Origin: a bacterium
Lineage (GTDB): Bacteria; Bacteroidota; Bacteroidia; Bacteroidales; Muribaculaceae
Direction: 5' to 3'
NCBI GenBank assembly: GCA_014802625.1
Contig: JAAVBX010000005.1
Span: 4,238-68,134, forward strand
DNA: 63,897 nt
Shown: one piece after another, positions 63,124 to 63,897 of the stretch
How positions within the stretch are numbered: position 1 is the first letter of the stretch
Layout of the letters: every line of letters begins with the position of its first letter
Program-made: the position numbers and the translations under genes
Notes under the pieces: generated by a model
Database searches by the model: none
Told to the model about the DNA's origin: nothing
What the model saw: only the letters and a program-made list of their open reading frames with translations

Positions 63124-63780
63124 ATGGAAGAAAATAAACACACGGAAATATCAGCCGCCGAGAAAGCTATGACCGGAGTATCCCATCTTCTTTCATGGGT
63201 GCTCTCCCCGGTGGTGCTACCGACGCTCGCCATTATCCTGGTGTTCGGCCTGTCGATGCTCTCATTCGCTCCGATGCGCAGCAAGGTAATCATCACCTGT
63301 ATCGTTTTCGGCTTCACCGGCGTTATCCCCGCCTTGGCTATCGCGGTGCTCATGAAGTATGGCGATGTGAAGGATGCCGCGCTGACACGGCGCACTGACC
63401 GTTTCGTACCATATGTCATCACGGGATTATGTATGCTCGGTTGCGGATTCTATCTCTCCACCACAGGTCTCCCGCGTTGGGTCAGCCTTTTCTACGTCGG
63501 CGCGGCTCTCGCCGCAGCTATCAACCTCCTCGTGAATTTCCGGTGGAAAATCTCGGCCCACGGCGCGGGTATGGGTGGTTTCATAGCCATGCTTATGATC
63601 ATGAACCGCTATGGACTGCCGCATTATAACCTCTGGGGATGGTGCGTTTGCGCCGTGATCGCCGGCGGATTGCTCGGCACAGGCCGCGTATGGCTCGGTC
63701 GTCACACCCCCCTTCAGACGGTGATGGGGGAGATTGTCGGTATCGCCAGTGTCCTGTCGATGGAAATGTTATACGAATAA
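63124..63780 (+). CDS. PAP2-like membrane protein with altered phosphatase motifs
   Basis: A 218-residue protein with about six hydrophobic segments. The three PAP2 motifs can be traced but are modified: K-x6-R followed by T instead of P (KDAALTRRT near residues 81-89), SAHGAGMGG in place of SGH, and GR-x5-H-x3-Q (GRVWLGRHTPLQ) in place of SR-x5-H-x3-D. The catalytic histidines are kept. It may be a lipid-phosphate phosphatase with changed specificity or an inactive relative. It lies just before ispG, a common place for this protein in Bacteroidota. Confidence 0.6.
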   Translation: MEENKHTEISAAEKAMTGVSHLLSWVLSPVVLPTLAIILVFGLSMLSFAPMRSKVIITCIVFGFTGVIPALAIAVLMKYGDVKDAALTRRTDRFVPYVITGLCMLGCGFYLSTTGLPRWVSLFYVGAALAAAINLLVNFRWKISAHGAGMGGFIAMLMIMNRYGLPHYNLWGWCVCAVIAGGLLGTGRVWLGRHTPLQTVMGEIVGIASVLSMEMLYE

Positions 63781-63784
63781 GATT

Positions 63785-63897
63785 ATGTCAAGATATAATT
63801 ATCAGCGCCGCCTGACGACTCCCGTCAACGTCGGGGGTGTCATAATCGGCGGAGATTCACCTGTAAGGGTGCAGTCGATGACCAATACCAACACACT
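63785..63897 (+). CDS. ispG: 4-hydroxy-3-methylbut-2-en-1-yl diphosphate synthase (partial, cut by window end)
   Basis: The first 37 codons of an ORF running off the window. It begins MSRYNYQRRLTTPVNVGGVIIGG and continues DSPVRVQSMTNTNT, the N-terminal signature of IspG (GcpE), the iron-sulfur enzyme of the MEP isoprenoid pathway that converts MEcPP to HMBPP. Only the N-terminal part of the TIM-barrel domain is visible. It starts 4 nt after the PAP2-like gene. Confidence 0.93.
   Translation, partial: MSRYNYQRRLTTPVNVGGVIIGGDSPVRVQSMTNTNT

Overview
The window is a 63.9 kb piece of a Bacteroidales chromosome, most likely from a Muribaculaceae-type gut bacterium. The evidence is the Bacteroidota promoter signature (-33 TTTG or TTG, then -7 TAnnTTTG about 20 nt later) ahead of many genes, moderately GC-rich core genes, and lineage-typical families (DUF1573, DUF2851, DUF3098, DUF4831, fused MurF-Alr, large secreted proteins ending in a KVIVR tail). 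The family assignment is inference; the phylum is well supported.

Layout. Positions 1-1.9 kb hold tRNA-Pro and tRNA-Ser, then an AAA ATPase and a small, apparently frameshifted companion. Positions 1.9-9.3 kb are a dense plus-strand run: two DUF1573 proteins, MeaB, a long-chain acyl-CoA synthetase, a CBS-nucleotidyltransferase, Obg GTPase and an acyltransferase. Positions 9.5-13.4 kb hold yidC, a polyferredoxin and thyA. Positions 13.4-20.2 kb are an exopolysaccharide module: glycosyltransferase, WecA/TagO-type phosphosugar transferase, Wza-like export lipoprotein, Wzc-like tyrosine autokinase and PHP-type tyrosine phosphatase. Fructose-bisphosphate aldolase and murF-alr follow. A minus-strand operon (nnr, DUF4831, xseA, xseB), ferritin and surE fill 23.9-29.8 kb.

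The most unusual part is an AT-rich island at about 29.9-33.1 kb, with a linked gene up to 35.5 kb. It holds a LuxR-type regulator, a 93-residue peptide with a double-glycine leader and ten cysteines each preceded by glycine, a radical SAM/SPASM maturase and an outer-membrane beta-barrel protein. It reads as a RiPP (ribosomally made, post-translationally modified peptide) system with an unusual precursor. A hairpin terminator lies between precursor and maturase, and two related palindromes lie in the same gap.

Positions 35.5-44.1 kb return to housekeeping functions: GT2, mtaB, ftsX-DUF3098-uppP-truB-queA, rubrerythrin and recO. Two gaps here each contain a paralogous minus-strand small RNA with its own promoter and terminator. 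Positions 44.3-61.7 kb carry four large secreted proteins with fibronectin-like, jelly-roll or leucine-rich modules, three of them ending in KVIVR and two being tandem duplicates. They are interleaved with a DUF2851 gene and a membrane-anchored TPR/HTH regulator transcribed divergently from the largest. The window ends with a truncated AAA-ATPase fragment, an RluA-type pseudouridine synthase, a PAP2-like membrane protein and the start of ispG.
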